In this document: piece by piece, positions 53,792 through 63,352 of the stretch
Layout of the letters: each line of letters opens with the position of its first letter
Numbering within the stretch: position 1 is the stretch's first letter
Position numbers and translations under genes: made by a program
Assembly: GCF_003217095.1 (NCBI RefSeq)
Contig: NZ_QJSR01000005.1
Coordinates: 153,241-217,240, forward strand
Direction of reading: 5' to 3'
Source of the DNA: Rhizobium sp. PP-CC-3A-592
GTDB taxonomy: Bacteria > Pseudomonadota > Alphaproteobacteria > Rhizobiales > Rhizobiaceae
Length of the DNA: 64,000 nt
The notes under the pieces: model-generated
Databases searched by the model: none
What the model was told of the DNA's origin: nothing
Seen by the model: the letters and a program-made list of their open reading frames with translations, nothing else

Positions 53792-54817
53792 TCAGGCCGC
53801 CTTTTCCAGATCCTTCTTCCAGCCGCCCTGGGCCGCCAGGCCGCACATGCGGGCGCGGTGGGTGAAGGCGCGCTGGCCGGCGGCGACGTTTTCGGCCTTG
53901 CCCTGCCAGGCGTTCAGCGCTTCGGTCTGCAGCGCGCGGCCATAGGAGAAGGTCATGGCCCAGGGCAGGTCGTAGCCGGCGATCATGGCGGAGAGATGGG
54001 CGGTCGCTTCTTCCGTGGACTGGCCGCCGGAGAGGAAGGCGATGCCCGGGACGGCGGAGGGGACGGTGCGCTTGAGAACGGCGACGGTGCGCTCTGCGAC
54101 CTGCTCGACGCTGGCCTTGCGGGCCTTCTTGCCGTCGATGACCATGCTCGGCTTCAGGATCATGCCTTCGAGCGAGACGCGGGCGTCGGCGAGCTCGGCA
54201 AAGACGATGCGCAGCGTTTCCTCGGTCACCTCGGCCGAGCGCTCGATCGAATGATCGCCGGGCGTGCCGTCCATCAGGACTTCCGGCTCGACGATCGGCA
54301 CGATGCCGGCTTCCTGGCAGAGGGCGGCGTAGCGGGCCAGCGCCTGGGCATTGGCTTTCACCGAGCCGAAGGTCGGCAGCGTGTCGGAGATGGCGATGAC
54401 GCCGCGCCACTTGGCGAAGCGGGCTCCGGCCTCGTAATAGGACTTCAGGCGGTCTGCGAGGCCGTCGAGGCCCTCGGTGATCGTTTCGCCCGGAAACTTC
54501 GCCATCGGCTTGGCGCCGGTGTCGACCTTGATGCCGGGAACGGCGCCGGCGGCGCGGATGATGTCGACGAAGGGCGTGCCGTCGGCCGCCTTCTGGAACA
54601 GGGTTTCCTCATAGAGGATGACGCCGGAAATATGCGATTTCATCGCCTCGTCGGCGCGGAACAGCATCTCGCGATAGTCGCGGCGCGAGGTCTCGCTGGA
54701 GGCAAGACCGATCGTGTCGAAGCGCTTGCCGATCGTCGCGGTGGATTCGTCGGCGGCCAGAAGACCCTGTCCCTTTGCCATCATCGCTGCGGCAATATCT
54801 TCCAGTCTCTCGGTCAT
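53792..54817 (-). CDS. fba: Fructose-bisphosphate aldolase, class I
   Basis: A 341-residue class I (Schiff-base) aldolase that interconverts fructose-1,6-bisphosphate with DHAP and glyceraldehyde-3-phosphate. It belongs to the eukaryote-like class I group: KGQGLLAADESTATIGKRF at the N terminus, the phosphate/lysine segments ISDTLPTFG, IVEPEVLMDG and LEGMILKPSMVIDGKKA (Schiff-base Lys), and FLSGGQSTEEATAHL. ATG 54817 (MTERLEDIAAAM) matches the family; the frame extends to 54880 into the promoter. It follows pgk with a 220-bp gap holding an AT-rich inverted repeat. Confidence 0.95.
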   Translation of the reverse strand: MTERLEDIAAAMMAKGQGLLAADESTATIGKRFDTIGLASSETSRRDYREMLFRADEAMKSHISGVILYEETLFQKAADGTPFVDIIRAAGAVPGIKVDTGAKPMAKFPGETITEGLDGLADRLKSYYEAGARFAKWRGVIAISDTLPTFGSVKANAQALARYAALCQEAGIVPIVEPEVLMDGTPGDHSIERSAEVTEETLRIVFAELADARVSLEGMILKPSMVIDGKKARKASVEQVAERTVAVLKRTVPSAVPGIAFLSGGQSTEEATAHLSAMIAGYDLPWAMTFSYGRALQTEALNAWQGKAENVAAGQRAFTHRARMCGLAAQGGWKKDLEKAA

Positions 54818-54898
54818 GATCCATCCTCTGCGGCGTTTTGTCTCTACCTCTGGCGATAGCAGAAGTTGAAGGGGATGCAAAATAAATTAAAATATTTA

Positions 54899-54925
54899 AA
54901 ACGATTGAAAATAATTTAATCGTTT
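54899..54925. promoter_or_regulatory. AT-rich inverted repeat upstream of fba
   Basis: AAACGATT and AATCGTTT arms with an 11-base spacer lie inside a strongly AT-rich stretch (54868-54930), 82 bases upstream of the fba ATG. It suits an operator for a dimeric repressor; the regulator is unknown. Confidence 0.5.
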
Positions 54926-55037
54926 GAATTGCCTGTGCTTTCCAATGGTTTGTTCCGACCAGGCGAGTGCAAGCGCTTTGGATCGCGTGCACGCTGGAGG
55001 CGCATGGCTGACCACGCGCCTCCGTGGATGGCTTGGA

Positions 55038-56237
55038 TTACTTCTGCTGGTGAAGGATATCGACGCCCGGAAGCGGCTTGCCCTCCATCCATTCGAGGAA
55101 CGCGCCGCCGGCCGTCGAGACATAGGTCAGGTCGTCGGCGACGCCGGCATGGTTCATGGCGGAGACCGTGTCGCCACCGCCGGCGACGGAGACGAGCGCG
55201 CCGCTCTTGGTGCGCGATGCCGCGTGTTTGGCAACCGCCACGGTCGCCTTGTCGAAGGGGGCGATCTCGAAGGCGCCGAGCGGGCCATTCCAGACCAGCG
55301 TTTCCGCCTTGCTCACCCAGTCGTTCACAGCCGCAATCGACTTCGCACCGACGTCGAGAACCATGGCGTCAGCCGGGATCGCCTTGATATCGACGACCTC
55401 GTTGGCGGCGCCCGCCTTGAATTCGCGCGCGATGACGCCGTCCACCGGCAGCACGATGGCGCAGCCCGATGTTTCCGCCTCAGTGAGGATGCTGCGTGCG
55501 GTCTCCGCAAGGTCGTGCTCGCAGAGCGACTTGCCGACGTCGATGCCTTGGGCGGCGAGGAAGGTGTTGGCCATGCCGCCGCCGATGACGAGGGCATCGA
55601 CCTTCTTCACGAGGTTGGTCAAAAGATCGATCTTGGTGGACACCTTGGCGCCGCCGACGATGGCGACGACGGGGCGCTTGGGATTGCCGAGGCCGGCTTC
55701 CAGCGCTTCGAGCTCGGCCTGCATGGTGCGGCCGGCATAGGCGGGCAGCAGATGCGCGAGCCCCTCGGTCGAGGCATGGGCGCGGTGCGCGGCGGAGAAG
55801 GCGTCGTTGATGTAGATGTCGCCGTTTGCGGCCAGCGCCTTGGTGAACTCGGCGTCGTTCTTTTCCTCGCCTTTGTGGAAGCGGGTGTTTTCGAGCAGCA
55901 GGATATCGCCGTTCGCAAGGCCGGCCACGGCCGTTGCCGCGGCTTCGCCGATGCAGTCGGCGGCGAAGTGAACGCGCTGGTCGATGATGTCCTCGACCGC
56001 GTCGGCGATCGGCTTCAGCGACATCTCAGCGACCGGCTCGCCCTTGGGGCGGCCGAAATGGGCGAGCAGGATGACCTTGGCGCCATTTTCCGACAGTTCG
56101 CGGATCGTCGGCACGACACGCTCGATGCGGGTCGCGTCGGTCACCTTTCCGTCCTTGGTCGGCACGTTCAGGTCGACGCGCACGAGCACACGCTTGCCGG
56201 CGATGTCGGTCAGGTCGTCAAGGGTCTTGAAGGTCAT
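55038..56237 (-). CDS. pgk: Phosphoglycerate kinase
   Basis: A 399-residue phosphoglycerate kinase (1,3-bisphosphoglycerate + ADP to 3-phosphoglycerate + ATP). Family motifs: [16 protein letters not shown] at the N terminus, [44 protein letters not shown], and [12 protein letters not shown] near the end. ATG 56237 ([14 protein letters not shown]) is the standard start; the frame runs upstream over the glycolipid-binding gene and is not real there. It lies between that gene (28 bp upstream) and fba. Confidence 0.97.
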   Translation of the reverse strand: MTFKTLDDLTDIAGKRVLVRVDLNVPTKDGKVTDATRIERVVPTIRELSENGAKVILLAHFGRPKGEPVAEMSLKPIADAVEDIIDQRVHFAADCIGEAAATAVAGLANGDILLLENTRFHKGEEKNDAEFTKALAANGDIYINDAFSAAHRAHASTEGLAHLLPAYAGRTMQAELEALEAGLGNPKRPVVAIVGGAKVSTKIDLLTNLVKKVDALVIGGGMANTFLAAQGIDVGKSLCEHDLAETARSILTEAETSGCAIVLPVDGVIAREFKAGAANEVVDIKAIPADAMVLDVGAKSIAAVNDWVSKAETLVWNGPLGAFEIAPFDKATVAVAKHAASRTKSGALVSVAGGGDTVSAMNHAGVADDLTYVSTAGGAFLEWMEGKPLPGVDILHQQK

Positions 56238-56265
56238 GTGTCGTCTCCGGTTGCGTCTGATCGGG

Positions 56266-56838
56266 TCAGGTTCGAATGAAAAGCGTGGGATAGTCGAGCA
56301 CGAGGCCGTCCGCGTCCAGCGGAAGGTCTGCCGTGAAGCTGCGGTCGGCGGCCTCGTAGCGATAGAGCCGGTCTTCGGCAAGGCAGGTATAGAGCTGCGC
56401 ATCGCGCAGCGGCTCGAACGTGTCGAACGGGATATAGAGCATGTCGAGGCTGCGGGTGCCGTCTTCGGGGCGCAGGCCCAGCCGGCGGATCGGCAGCGTG
56501 TTGGTGAAGGGCGTGCCGGCGAGATCGACGTCGATGCAGCCGTCGAAGGCCGGCAGCGCATGACCGTCGCCGTCCTGCCAGTGGCCGAGACCGTCCGAGA
56601 CGAGCGAGAGGCGGATGCCGGTCGTGGTCTCAAGCGTCAGGGATGTCGTCGTCCAGTGGGGGTCGCAGTCGATCGTGTAGCGGACGCCATAGCGCGTGCC
56701 GCCGCGCGCGCCGATCACCACCGACAAGATTCGGATGCCGGGTTGCGGCCCAGACAGCGGCATCAGCGTCAGATGCTCCAGGCCCTCGTCCTCGAACGGA
56801 CGCCAGCGCACGATCGTTTGCTGCAGCGGGCGAAACAT
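56266..56838 (-). CDS. Putative glycolipid-binding-fold protein (DUF1089/PF06475)
   Basis: A 190-residue protein without a signal peptide. The N-terminal [44 protein letters not shown] and [25 protein letters not shown] match the putative glycolipid-binding family (known in Pseudomonas as the PA1994 type), a beta-barrel fold related to LolA/LppX. Function is unproven. It is encoded 28 bp upstream of pgk on the same strand, and a terminator after gap lies between it and gap, so it and pgk probably share a transcript. Confidence 0.82.
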   Translation of the reverse strand: MFRPLQQTIVRWRPFEDEGLEHLTLMPLSGPQPGIRILSVVIGARGGTRYGVRYTIDCDPHWTTTSLTLETTTGIRLSLVSDGLGHWQDGDGHALPAFDGCIDVDLAGTPFTNTLPIRRLGLRPEDGTRSLDMLYIPFDTFEPLRDAQLYTCLAEDRLYRYEAADRSFTADLPLDADGLVLDYPTLFIRT

Positions 56839-56921
56839 CGATGGGATCCTTGCCTTACCCTGCGTTGGATATGCCGGGACGTTGCTTCAAGGCGGTCAGG
56901 CCTGCTGGCAGGCCGCAGATA

Positions 56922-56959
56922 GAAAAAGCCCCGGAACGCCTGTGGCGCCCCGGGGCTCG
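56922..56959 (-). terminator. Terminator of gap
   Basis: On the minus strand AGCCCCGG/CCGGGGCT arms are followed by TTTTTC, about 10 bp past the gap stop. Confidence 0.88.
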
Positions 56960-56967
56960 TCATGGTC

Positions 56968-57978
56968 TCAGAGCAGCTTGCCCATGGCGACGGCCGTGTC
57001 GCACATGCGGTTCGAGAAGCCCCATTCATTGTCGTACCAGGACAGGATGCGCACGAAATTTCCTTCGAGAACCTTGGTCTGGTCGATGGCGAAGATCGAG
57101 GAATGGCTGTCATGGTTGAAGTCGCGGGAGACCAGCGGCTCGTCCGTGTAGCCGAGAATGCCCTTCAGCTTGCCGTCGGCGGCAGCCTTGATGGCATCGT
57201 TGATTTCGGCGACGCTCGTGTCGCGCTTGGCGACGAACTTGAAGTCGACGACCGAAACGTTCGGCGTGGGAACGCGGATCGACGTGCCGTCCAGCTTGCC
57301 CTTGAGTTCCGGCAGCACGAGGCCGACCGCCTTGGCGGCACCGGTTGAGGTCGGGATCATGGACAGGGCGGCTGCGCGGGCGCGGTACAGGTCCTTGTGC
57401 ATGGTGTCGAGCGTCGGCTGGTCGCCCGTGTAGGAGTGGATCGTCGTCATGAAGCCGTGGTCGATACCGATCACGTCGTTCAGAACCTTGACCACGGGAA
57501 CCAGGCAGTTCGTGGTGCACGACGCGTTAGAGATGACCGTGTGTTCCTTGGTCAGCTGGTCATGGTTGACGCCATAAACGACGGTCAGGTCGGCACCGTC
57601 GGCAGGGGCCGAGATGATGACGCTCTTCGCGCCGGCCTGCAGGTGGGCTGCGGCCTTGTCGCGGGCGGTGAAGATGCCGGTGCACTCGAGCGCAATATCG
57701 ACGCCGAGATCCTTGTGCGGCAGTTCGGCCGGGTTGCGCACGGCCGTCACCTTGATCGGCTTGCCGCCGTTGATGATGATCGTGTCACCCTGGACCTCGA
57801 CGGTCGCGGGGAACTTGCCGTGGATGCTGTCGTAGCGCAGCAGGTGCGCATTGGTTTCGACCGGGCCGAGGTCGTTGATGGCGACGACTTCGATGTCGGT
57901 GCGGCCGGACTCGACGATGGCGCGGAGCACGTTGCGGCCGATGCGGCCGAAGCCGTTGATGGCGACTTTCACTGTCAT
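56968..57978 (-). CDS. gap: Glyceraldehyde-3-phosphate dehydrogenase, type I
   Basis: A 336-residue GAPDH that oxidises glyceraldehyde-3-phosphate with NAD. The Rossmann motif [15 protein letters not shown], catalytic Cys in [26 protein letters not shown], and [13 protein letters not shown] are intact. It is the fourth gene of the cluster tkt-gap-(glycolipid-binding)-pgk-fba, all on the minus strand, which combines the pentose-phosphate and triose parts of glycolysis. A hairpin lies between it and tkt. Confidence 0.97.
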   Translation of the reverse strand: MTVKVAINGFGRIGRNVLRAIVESGRTDIEVVAINDLGPVETNAHLLRYDSIHGKFPATVEVQGDTIIINGGKPIKVTAVRNPAELPHKDLGVDIALECTGIFTARDKAAAHLQAGAKSVIISAPADGADLTVVYGVNHDQLTKEHTVISNASCTTNCLVPVVKVLNDVIGIDHGFMTTIHSYTGDQPTLDTMHKDLYRARAAALSMIPTSTGAAKAVGLVLPELKGKLDGTSIRVPTPNVSVVDFKFVAKRDTSVAEINDAIKAAADGKLKGILGYTDEPLVSRDFNHDSHSSIFAIDQTKVLEGNFVRILSWYDNEWGFSNRMCDTAVAMGKLL

Positions 57979-58046
57979 GTGGGGGTCTCTCCGTTTGAGA
58001 AGGCACGATTGATAGAGGCGCGGTTCATGCGCCGGCAGATAGGGAA

Positions 58047-58073
58047 AGCGGGGCGCGTCGAACGCGCCCCGCT
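58047..58073 (-). terminator. Hairpin between tkt and gap
   Basis: An AGCGGGGCGCG/CGCGCCCCGCT stem with a 5-base loop, 4 bp past the tkt stop, is followed by TTTCCC on the minus strand. It may terminate or partly attenuate tkt transcription before gap. Confidence 0.7.
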
Positions 58074-58077
58074 GGAC

Positions 58078-60060
58078 TTAGGCCAGCTTCTTTTCGGCTG
58101 CCGCAACGATCGCGTCAGCGGTGATGCCGAAGTGCTTGTAGAGTTCCTTGGCCGGGCCGGAGGCGCCGAAGGAGTGCATGCCGACAAAGTCGCCGTCCGA
58201 ACCGATGAACAGATCCCATCCCTGGCGGATGGCGGCTTCCACCGCGATCTTGACCGGTTCGGTGCCGATGATCGCCTTGCGGTAGTCGGCCGGCTGGTCT
58301 TCGAACAGCTCGAAGGACGGCACGGACACGACGCGAACGGCGGTCCCCTTTTCCTTCAGGGCTGTCGCGGCCTGAAGCGCAAGCTCGACTTCCGAGCCGG
58401 ATGCGAAGATCGCAACCTTGGCGTCCGCGTCGGACACCAGCTCGTAGGCGCCCTTGGCGGACAGGTTTTCCTTCGTGTAGGTCGTCCGGGCCGGGGCGAG
58501 GTTCTGACGCGTGAGCGCCAGGCCTGCTGGCCGCTTGTGGTCTTCCAGTGCCAGCTGCCAGCATTCCGCCGTCTCGACCGCATCGGCGGGGCGATACATC
58601 ACGAGGTTCGGGATCGCCCGAAGCGCTGCCATGTGCTCGACCGGCTCGTGCGTCGGGCCGTCCTCGCCCACGCCGATACTGTCATGCGTCAGCACGTGGA
58701 TGACGCGGATGCCCATCAGCGCGGCCAGGCGGATCGACGGACGGCAATAGTCCGAGAAGATCATGAAGCCGCCGGAATAGGGGATCAGGCCGCCATGGAG
58801 CGCGACGCCGTTCATGGCCGCAGCCATGCCGTGTTCGCGGATGCCCCAGTGCATGTAGCGGCCGCCGAAGTCCGTCGGGGTGATCGACGTCATCTGGCTG
58901 GTCTTGGTGTTGTTGGACGGCGTCAGGTCGGCGGAGCCGCCCAGCGTTTCCGGCAGGAAGCCGTTGATGACTTCCAGCGCATCCTCGGACGCCTTGCGGG
59001 TCGCGATCGTCGGGGGCTTCTCGGCGAGCTTCTTCTTGTAGTCGTCGATCGCCTTGTCGAAGCCGGCCGGCAGCTGGCCCGCAAACCGGCGGGTGAACTC
59101 GGCCTTCTTCGTCTCGTCGGTGGACGACAGGCGCGCTTCCCAGGCCTTGCGGGCCTGGACCGAACGCTCGCCGGCACTGTGCCAGGCGTCGAGAACGTCG
59201 GCCGGGGTGTCGAAGGCTTCCGCTTCCCAGTTCAGGGCCTTGCGCGTTGCGGCGATTTCCTCGGCGCCGAGCGGCGAGCCGTGAACCTTGTGGGTGCCGG
59301 CCTTGTTCGGTGCGCCGAAGCCGATGACGGTCTTGCAGGCGATGAAGGTCGGGCGGTCGGACTTATGGGCGGCTTCGATCGCGTCGGAGATCGCCTTCTG
59401 GTCGTGGCCGTCGACTTCGATCGTGTTCCAGTGCACGGCCTTGAAGCGGGCGATCTGGTCGGTCGAGTCCGACAGCGATACGGCGCCGTCGATGGTGATC
59501 GAGTTGTTGTCCCAGAAGAGCACGAGCTTGTTCAGCTTCAGGTGGCCGGCAAGCGCGATCGCTTCATGGCTGATGCCTTCCATGAGGCAGCCGTCGCCGC
59601 AGAGCGCGTAGGTATAGTGGTCCTGCAGGTCCGAGCCGAACTCCTGTTCGAGCTTGCGCTCGGCGATCGCCATGCCCACGGCATTGGCAATGCCCTGGCC
59701 GAGCGGGCCGGTCGTCGTTTCGATGCCGGTGGCATGACCGAATTCCGGGTGACCGGCGGTCTTGGAGCCGAGCTGGCGGAACTGCTTGATGTCCTCGATG
59801 GTCATGTCCGGATAGCCCGTGAGATAGAGCAGGGCATAGAGCAGCATCGAGCCGTGGCCAGCCGACAGGACGAAACGGTCGCGGTCGGGCCAGTTGGGGT
59901 TCTTGGGGTCGAACTTCAGGTATTTGGTGAAAAGGACGGTCGCGATATCGGCCGCTCCCATGGGCAGGCCGGGGTGGCCGGAATTGGCCTTCTCCACCGC
60001 ATCCATGGCCAGAAAACGGATCGCATTCGCCATCCGGTCGTGTTGTTCATTCGAGATCAT
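58078..60060 (-). CDS. tkt: Transketolase
   Basis: A 660-residue thiamine-diphosphate enzyme transferring two-carbon units between sugar phosphates. Family motifs: [35 protein letters not shown], the TPP-Mg motif [13 protein letters not shown] with downstream [20 protein letters not shown] and [14 protein letters not shown]. The stop is followed by a GC-rich hairpin. ATG 60060 is preceded by a region shared with the divergent DUF4164 gene (284 bp). Confidence 0.97.
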   Translation of the reverse strand: MISNEQHDRMANAIRFLAMDAVEKANSGHPGLPMGAADIATVLFTKYLKFDPKNPNWPDRDRFVLSAGHGSMLLYALLYLTGYPDMTIEDIKQFRQLGSKTAGHPEFGHATGIETTTGPLGQGIANAVGMAIAERKLEQEFGSDLQDHYTYALCGDGCLMEGISHEAIALAGHLKLNKLVLFWDNNSITIDGAVSLSDSTDQIARFKAVHWNTIEVDGHDQKAISDAIEAAHKSDRPTFIACKTVIGFGAPNKAGTHKVHGSPLGAEEIAATRKALNWEAEAFDTPADVLDAWHSAGERSVQARKAWEARLSSTDETKKAEFTRRFAGQLPAGFDKAIDDYKKKLAEKPPTIATRKASEDALEVINGFLPETLGGSADLTPSNNTKTSQMTSITPTDFGGRYMHWGIREHGMAAAMNGVALHGGLIPYSGGFMIFSDYCRPSIRLAALMGIRVIHVLTHDSIGVGEDGPTHEPVEHMAALRAIPNLVMYRPADAVETAECWQLALEDHKRPAGLALTRQNLAPARTTYTKENLSAKGAYELVSDADAKVAIFASGSEVELALQAATALKEKGTAVRVVSVPSFELFEDQPADYRKAIIGTEPVKIAVEAAIRQGWDLFIGSDGDFVGMHSFGASGPAKELYKHFGITADAIVAAAEKKLA

Positions 60061-60344
60061 GACTGTTCCGCTTAAGCTTGATGATCAGGGAACGGTCTCT
60101 ATCCTCCAAAGACCGCATCGGAAGCGGGTGAGACATAGCACCTCGCCCGGTGGAGTCAACAAAGACGGCAGGCGTCGAGGTCCTGTCGAAGCACGAAAAA
60201 TCGTGCGTGATCCACAGCTTCCAGCCTGAAGCTGACAGGCTGGCGTTGTGTCGCCCGATGGATTGAGTCTAATAGTGCGATTGGCTTTGACAAGGGCGCG
60301 CCTTGCCGATTCGGTGCCCCGGCCATGGATTGGAAGCAGACACG

Positions 60345-60617
60345 ATGGCGGCAGGGAAGACAGTCAGGGCGGCAATCGACGAGCTGAAGGGGGCCGTCGC
60401 CGGTCTGGAGAGCGTGATCGACGGTCGGCTGGACCGCGAACGCGACCGGGTGGAGATCGAGGGCGAGGTTCGCCGTGTCAACACGGACAGGGCGCGGCTC
60501 GCGCAGGAACTCGACCAGTCGCAGTTCCGCGCCAATCGCCTCGAAGAGGTCAACCGCGAGGTTTCGCGCCGTCTCGTGACCGCCATGGAAACCATCCGCG
60601 CGGTTCTCGACCGGTGA
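60345..60617 (+). CDS. DUF4164 family coiled-coil protein
   Basis: A 90-residue, highly charged, predicted coiled-coil protein: AAIDELKGAVAGLESVIDGR, RRVNTDRARLAQELDQ and LEEVNREVSRRLVTAMETI. It belongs to the DUF4164 family that Rhizobiales encode just upstream of zapA. It may influence cell division through its neighbour, but that is inference. ATG 60345 gives the family N terminus (MAAGKTVRAAI). The zapA start is 48 bp downstream, so they form one operon. Confidence 0.87.
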   Translation: MAAGKTVRAAIDELKGAVAGLESVIDGRLDRERDRVEIEGEVRRVNTDRARLAQELDQSQFRANRLEEVNREVSRRLVTAMETIRAVLDR

Positions 60618-60664
60618 TCCCCCCGATATCATCCGTCAACGGGCCTCGGGCCGGGAGTTAGCCA

Positions 60665-61069
60665 ATGGCGCAAGTCACCGTGACGATCGACGGCAAGGCC
60701 TATCGTATGGCCTGCGAGGAAGGGCAGGAGGGGCATCTGACCGATCTCGCTCTGCGCTTCGACCAGTATGTCAGCCATCTCAAGGGCCAGTTCGGCGAGA
60801 TCGGCGATCTCCGCCTGACGGTGATGGCGGCCATCATGGTGACGGACGAGCTCTCCGAAGTCGATCGCCGGCTGAAGGCGCTGGAGGCCGAAGTGGATGG
60901 GCTGAAGCGGGCCCGCGACGCCGCCGTCGCCAGAGAAGCCGATGCCGAGGAGGCGCTGGCGTCCGCGCTTGGCGAAGTCACCACCCAGATCCAGAGCCTC
61001 GCCGCCCGCATCGTCAACCGCCCCGCGCCGCCCGCCCAGCCCGCTCAGCCCCCGGGCCATCCGCGGTGA
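60665..61069 (+). CDS. zapA: Cell division protein ZapA
   Basis: A 134-residue FtsZ-ring-stabilising protein. The N-terminal ZapA domain (VTVTIDGKAYRMACEEGQEGHLTDLALRFDQYV) and coiled coil (MVTDELSEVDRRLKALEAEVDGLKR) are clear; the tail is Ala/Pro-rich. It cross-links FtsZ filaments. It lies upstream of the 6S RNA and fau, the gene order common in alphaproteobacteria. Confidence 0.94.
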   Translation: MAQVTVTIDGKAYRMACEEGQEGHLTDLALRFDQYVSHLKGQFGEIGDLRLTVMAAIMVTDELSEVDRRLKALEAEVDGLKRARDAAVAREADAEEALASALGEVTTQIQSLAARIVNRPAPPAQPAQPPGHPR

Positions 61070-61164
61070 GCAGCCGTTTCCGGACGTCACGTCCGGATTT
61101 CGCAATCGGCTCTGGCCCGATTTCGCAATCGGCTCTGGTATGCCGCGACGAAGCACTCTATATT

Positions 61165-61330
61165 GCCTTTTGCGGTCTGCGCTTCACGACAGGAACCACA
61201 ATCCCTGGGGCCATACTCGATCCAACGGGAGCTGTCCCTGTCCAGGCTCGTGGGCCTGGGCATATGGCGCCCACCTACGTTTGTAGGCACCCAGGATCGT
61301 AAAAATCCATCGGTCGTGTGGATCGCACCT
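61165..61330 (+). ncRNA. ssrS: 6S RNA
   Basis: About 165 nt between zapA and fau, the usual position of 6S RNA in proteobacteria. The ends pair: TGCGGTC (61171-61177) with GATCGCA (61321-61327), then CACGAC (61185-61190) with GTCGTG (61313-61318). Inner hairpins include GGGA/TCCC, CAGG/CCTG, and CCTAC/GTAGG. Upstream TATATT (61159-61164) is a good -10 box. Identification rests on synteny and pairing; exact ends are estimated. 6S RNA binds the housekeeping RNA polymerase holoenzyme as a promoter mimic. Confidence 0.85.
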
Positions 61331-61478
61331 TATTTCCTCCCTTCAGTCCAGTTTCCCGGCAGAGCGGCGGCAACGCCATCGCCGCGAGCGACGTCCTGCG
61401 TGCTCCGCCTTTCCGCCGTGCGACATCTTGATCTCGCCCGGTAGACGGTTCAAACCGGATGGCGGATATGAGGGGATC

Positions 61479-62084
61479 ATGACGTTACCATCCAGAGAGC
61501 AGAAGGCGCGTCTGCGGGCCGAACGGTTGGCGCTGCGGGATGCCCTGTCGTCGGCGGCGCGGGCCGAGGGTGTCGCTGCCATGCTTCGTCACATCGGCGC
61601 GCCGTCCTTTCGTCAGGCCTTCGATCTTGTAGGCTTGACGGTCTCCGGCTTCTGGCCGATCCGCTCGGAGCCCGACATCCGGCCTCTCATGGAGGAACTG
61701 CGTGCCATCGGCGCCCGCCTTTGCCTTCCCGTCGTTCTCGACCGTGAAACCATCGTCTTCCGCGAGTATCTCGCAGGCGCGCCCGTCGTAAAGACCGGGT
61801 TCGGCACCACGGGGCCTGACGAGACGGCTTCGGTGGTCGATCCGGATATCATGCTGGTGCCGCTCTCGGCCTTCGATCGCCAAGGCCACCGGATCGGCTA
61901 TGGCGCCGGTCATTACGACCGTGCGATTGGCCGTCTGGACGCGCTGGGCAAGCGCCCGCGACTGATCGGGATTGCTTTCGCCTGCCAGGAAGTGGCATCA
62001 GTGCCTTTCGAGCCGCACGACATCCCGCTTGACGCCATCCTGACGGAGGAGGGCCTGATCGAGACGCAGCGGCAGCAAGTGTAA
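61479..62084 (+). CDS. fau: 5-formyltetrahydrofolate cyclo-ligase
   Basis: A 201-residue enzyme that converts 5-formyl-THF to 5,10-methenyl-THF with ATP. Motifs: the N-terminal Lys/Arg helix REQKARLRAERLALRD, FWPIRSEPDIRPLMEEL, LVPLSAFDRQGHRIGYGAGHYDRA, and the final VASVPFEPHDIPLDAILTE. ATG 61479 is preceded by AGGGGA. It follows the 6S RNA and is followed by a 45-bp dispersed palindrome and ymdB. Confidence 0.95.
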   Translation: MTLPSREQKARLRAERLALRDALSSAARAEGVAAMLRHIGAPSFRQAFDLVGLTVSGFWPIRSEPDIRPLMEELRAIGARLCLPVVLDRETIVFREYLAGAPVVKTGFGTTGPDETASVVDPDIMLVPLSAFDRQGHRIGYGAGHYDRAIGRLDALGKRPRLIGIAFACQEVASVPFEPHDIPLDAILTEEGLIETQRQQV

Positions 62085-62130
62085 CGTGTTGGAGCGACCT
62101 TGGCGCGTCATGTACGACGCGCGGTGCTCC
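62085..62130. repeat. 45-bp palindromic repeat, copy 2
   Basis: Reverse-orientation partner of 32073-32118, with the same GCGCGTC/GACGCGC core and GGAGCG/TGCTCC flanks. It lies between fau and ymdB. Confidence 0.75.
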
Positions 62131-62150
62131 ATAGGCGAGATCGATCTGAT

Positions 62151-62975
62151 ATGAGACTTCTGTTCCTCGGCGACATGGTGGGCAAGACGGGCCGGACGGC
62201 GGTCTGGGAAAAGCTTCCGGGCCTTGTCTCCGACCTCAAACTCGACTTCGTCATCGTCAATGGCGAGAACGCGGCCGGCGGCTTCGGCATCACCGAAGAA
62301 ATCTTTCTCGAAACGATCAATGCCGGTGCCGATGTCGTCACCACCGGCAACCATGTCTGGGACCAGAAAGAGGCTGTGACCTTCTGCCAGCGGCACGACC
62401 AGTTCCTGCGGCCTGCCAACTATCCCGCAGGCACGCCCGGCCGCGGCTCCGGCCTCTACTTCGCCCGCAACGGTGCGCGCGTGCTCGTCGCCAACATCAT
62501 GGGCCGCGTGTTCATGCATCCCGAACTCGACGACCCCTTCAAGTCGGCCGAGGCCATTCTCGCCGCCTGCCCCTTGACGGAGCAGGCGGACGCGATCGTG
62601 TTCGACTTCCATGCCGAGGCGACCAGCGAGAAGCAGTGCTTCGGCCATTTCGTCGACGGCCGCGCCAGCTTCGTCGTCGGCACCCACACGCATGTGCCGA
62701 CCGCCGACCACCAGATCCTCAACGGCGGCACCGCCTACCTCTCGGATGCCGGCATGTGCGGGGACTACGACTCGTCGCTCGGCATGGAAAAGGAAGAGCC
62801 GCTCAACCGCTTCATCTCCAAGATGCCGAAGGGCCGCTTTGAAGCCGCATCCGGCCCCGCCACGATCTGCGGCGTCGGCGTCGAGATCTCCGACCGCACG
62901 GGCCTCGCCGAAGCCATCGCCCCCTTGCGCATCGGCCCGCGTCTTGCGGAAACGGTGCCGTCCTTCTGGGCGTGA
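62151..62975 (+). CDS. ymdB: YmdB-family metallophosphoesterase (TIGR00282 type)
   Basis: A 274-residue calcineurin-like phosphoesterase resembling Bacillus subtilis YmdB. Metal motifs: LFLGDMVGKTGR, VNGENAAGGFGI, TTGNHVWDQKEA and VGTHTHVPTADHQ. In Bacillus it acts as a 2',3'-cyclic-nucleotide phosphodiesterase affecting biofilm and motility; the rhizobial role is not known to me. ATG 62151 begins MRLLFLGDMVG. Its 3' third is duplicated about 0.9 kb downstream. Confidence 0.92.
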   Translation: MRLLFLGDMVGKTGRTAVWEKLPGLVSDLKLDFVIVNGENAAGGFGITEEIFLETINAGADVVTTGNHVWDQKEAVTFCQRHDQFLRPANYPAGTPGRGSGLYFARNGARVLVANIMGRVFMHPELDDPFKSAEAILAACPLTEQADAIVFDFHAEATSEKQCFGHFVDGRASFVVGTHTHVPTADHQILNGGTAYLSDAGMCGDYDSSLGMEKEEPLNRFISKMPKGRFEAASGPATICGVGVEISDRTGLAEAIAPLRIGPRLAETVPSFWA

Positions 62976-62998
62976 CGGGAGGGTTCGTCTCGATGCGG

Positions 62999-63024
62999 AA
63001 TATGAGATGTTTCGCATATTGACA
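62999..63024 (+). promoter_or_regulatory. Candidate brnTA operator overlapping a promoter -35
   Basis: AATATG and CATATT arms (10-base spacer) end in a TTGACA (63019-63024); TTTTCT lies 17 bases further as a weak -10. BrnA antitoxins autorepress their promoters in known systems. The same block recurs at 63855-63880 in the duplicate. Confidence 0.45.
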
Positions 63025-63097
63025 TCAGCCGGCAGAGCGCATTTTCTGTTGCCGACCAAGACCGCTTGGCGCGCTGGCGGAGTGTGTTACGATATCC

Positions 63098-63352
63098 ATG
63101 CGGATCGTGTTCGACGAGATCAAACGCCAGAGCAATATCCGGAAGCACGGATATGACTTCGATCTGATCGAGCATTCCTTCTTCGTTGCCGCCAGGATCT
63201 TCGAGGCGAAACAGGGTCGGAGGGTTGCGATCGGACCGATCGGTCCCAATCTCATCTCCGTGATCTTCGTTCCGTTGGGTCGTGAGGGATTGTCGGTCCT
63301 TTCCATGCGGCGGGCAAGCAAGAAGGAGAGACGCGCTTATGGCATCGTCTAA
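63098..63352 (+). CDS. brnT: BrnT family toxin (RNase)
   Basis: An 84-residue ribonuclease toxin of the BrnT family (PF04365), first gene of a type II toxin-antitoxin pair. The N terminus MRIVFDEIKRQSNIRKHGYDF holds the family NxRKHG motif; SMRRASKKERRAYG near the C terminus is the RRAs/ER..Y motif. It overlaps brnA by 14 bases. It is shorter than Brucella BrnT (about 90-95), but key motifs are intact, so it is likely active. Confidence 0.92.
   Translation: MRIVFDEIKRQSNIRKHGYDFDLIEHSFFVAARIFEAKQGRRVAIGPIGPNLISVIFVPLGREGLSVLSMRRASKKERRAYGIV

Noticed and set aside
56238..56633. N-terminal extension of pgk to 56633
   Set aside because: It overlaps the glycolipid-binding gene and lacks homology; the pgk family start is at 56237.
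57397..60075. 892-codon open frame on the plus strand over gap and tkt
   Set aside because: It is antisense to two certain genes, contains no recognisable domain, and reflects GC-rich third positions.
61998..63059. 353-codon minus-strand frame over ymdB
   Set aside because: It is antisense to ymdB and shows no domain.
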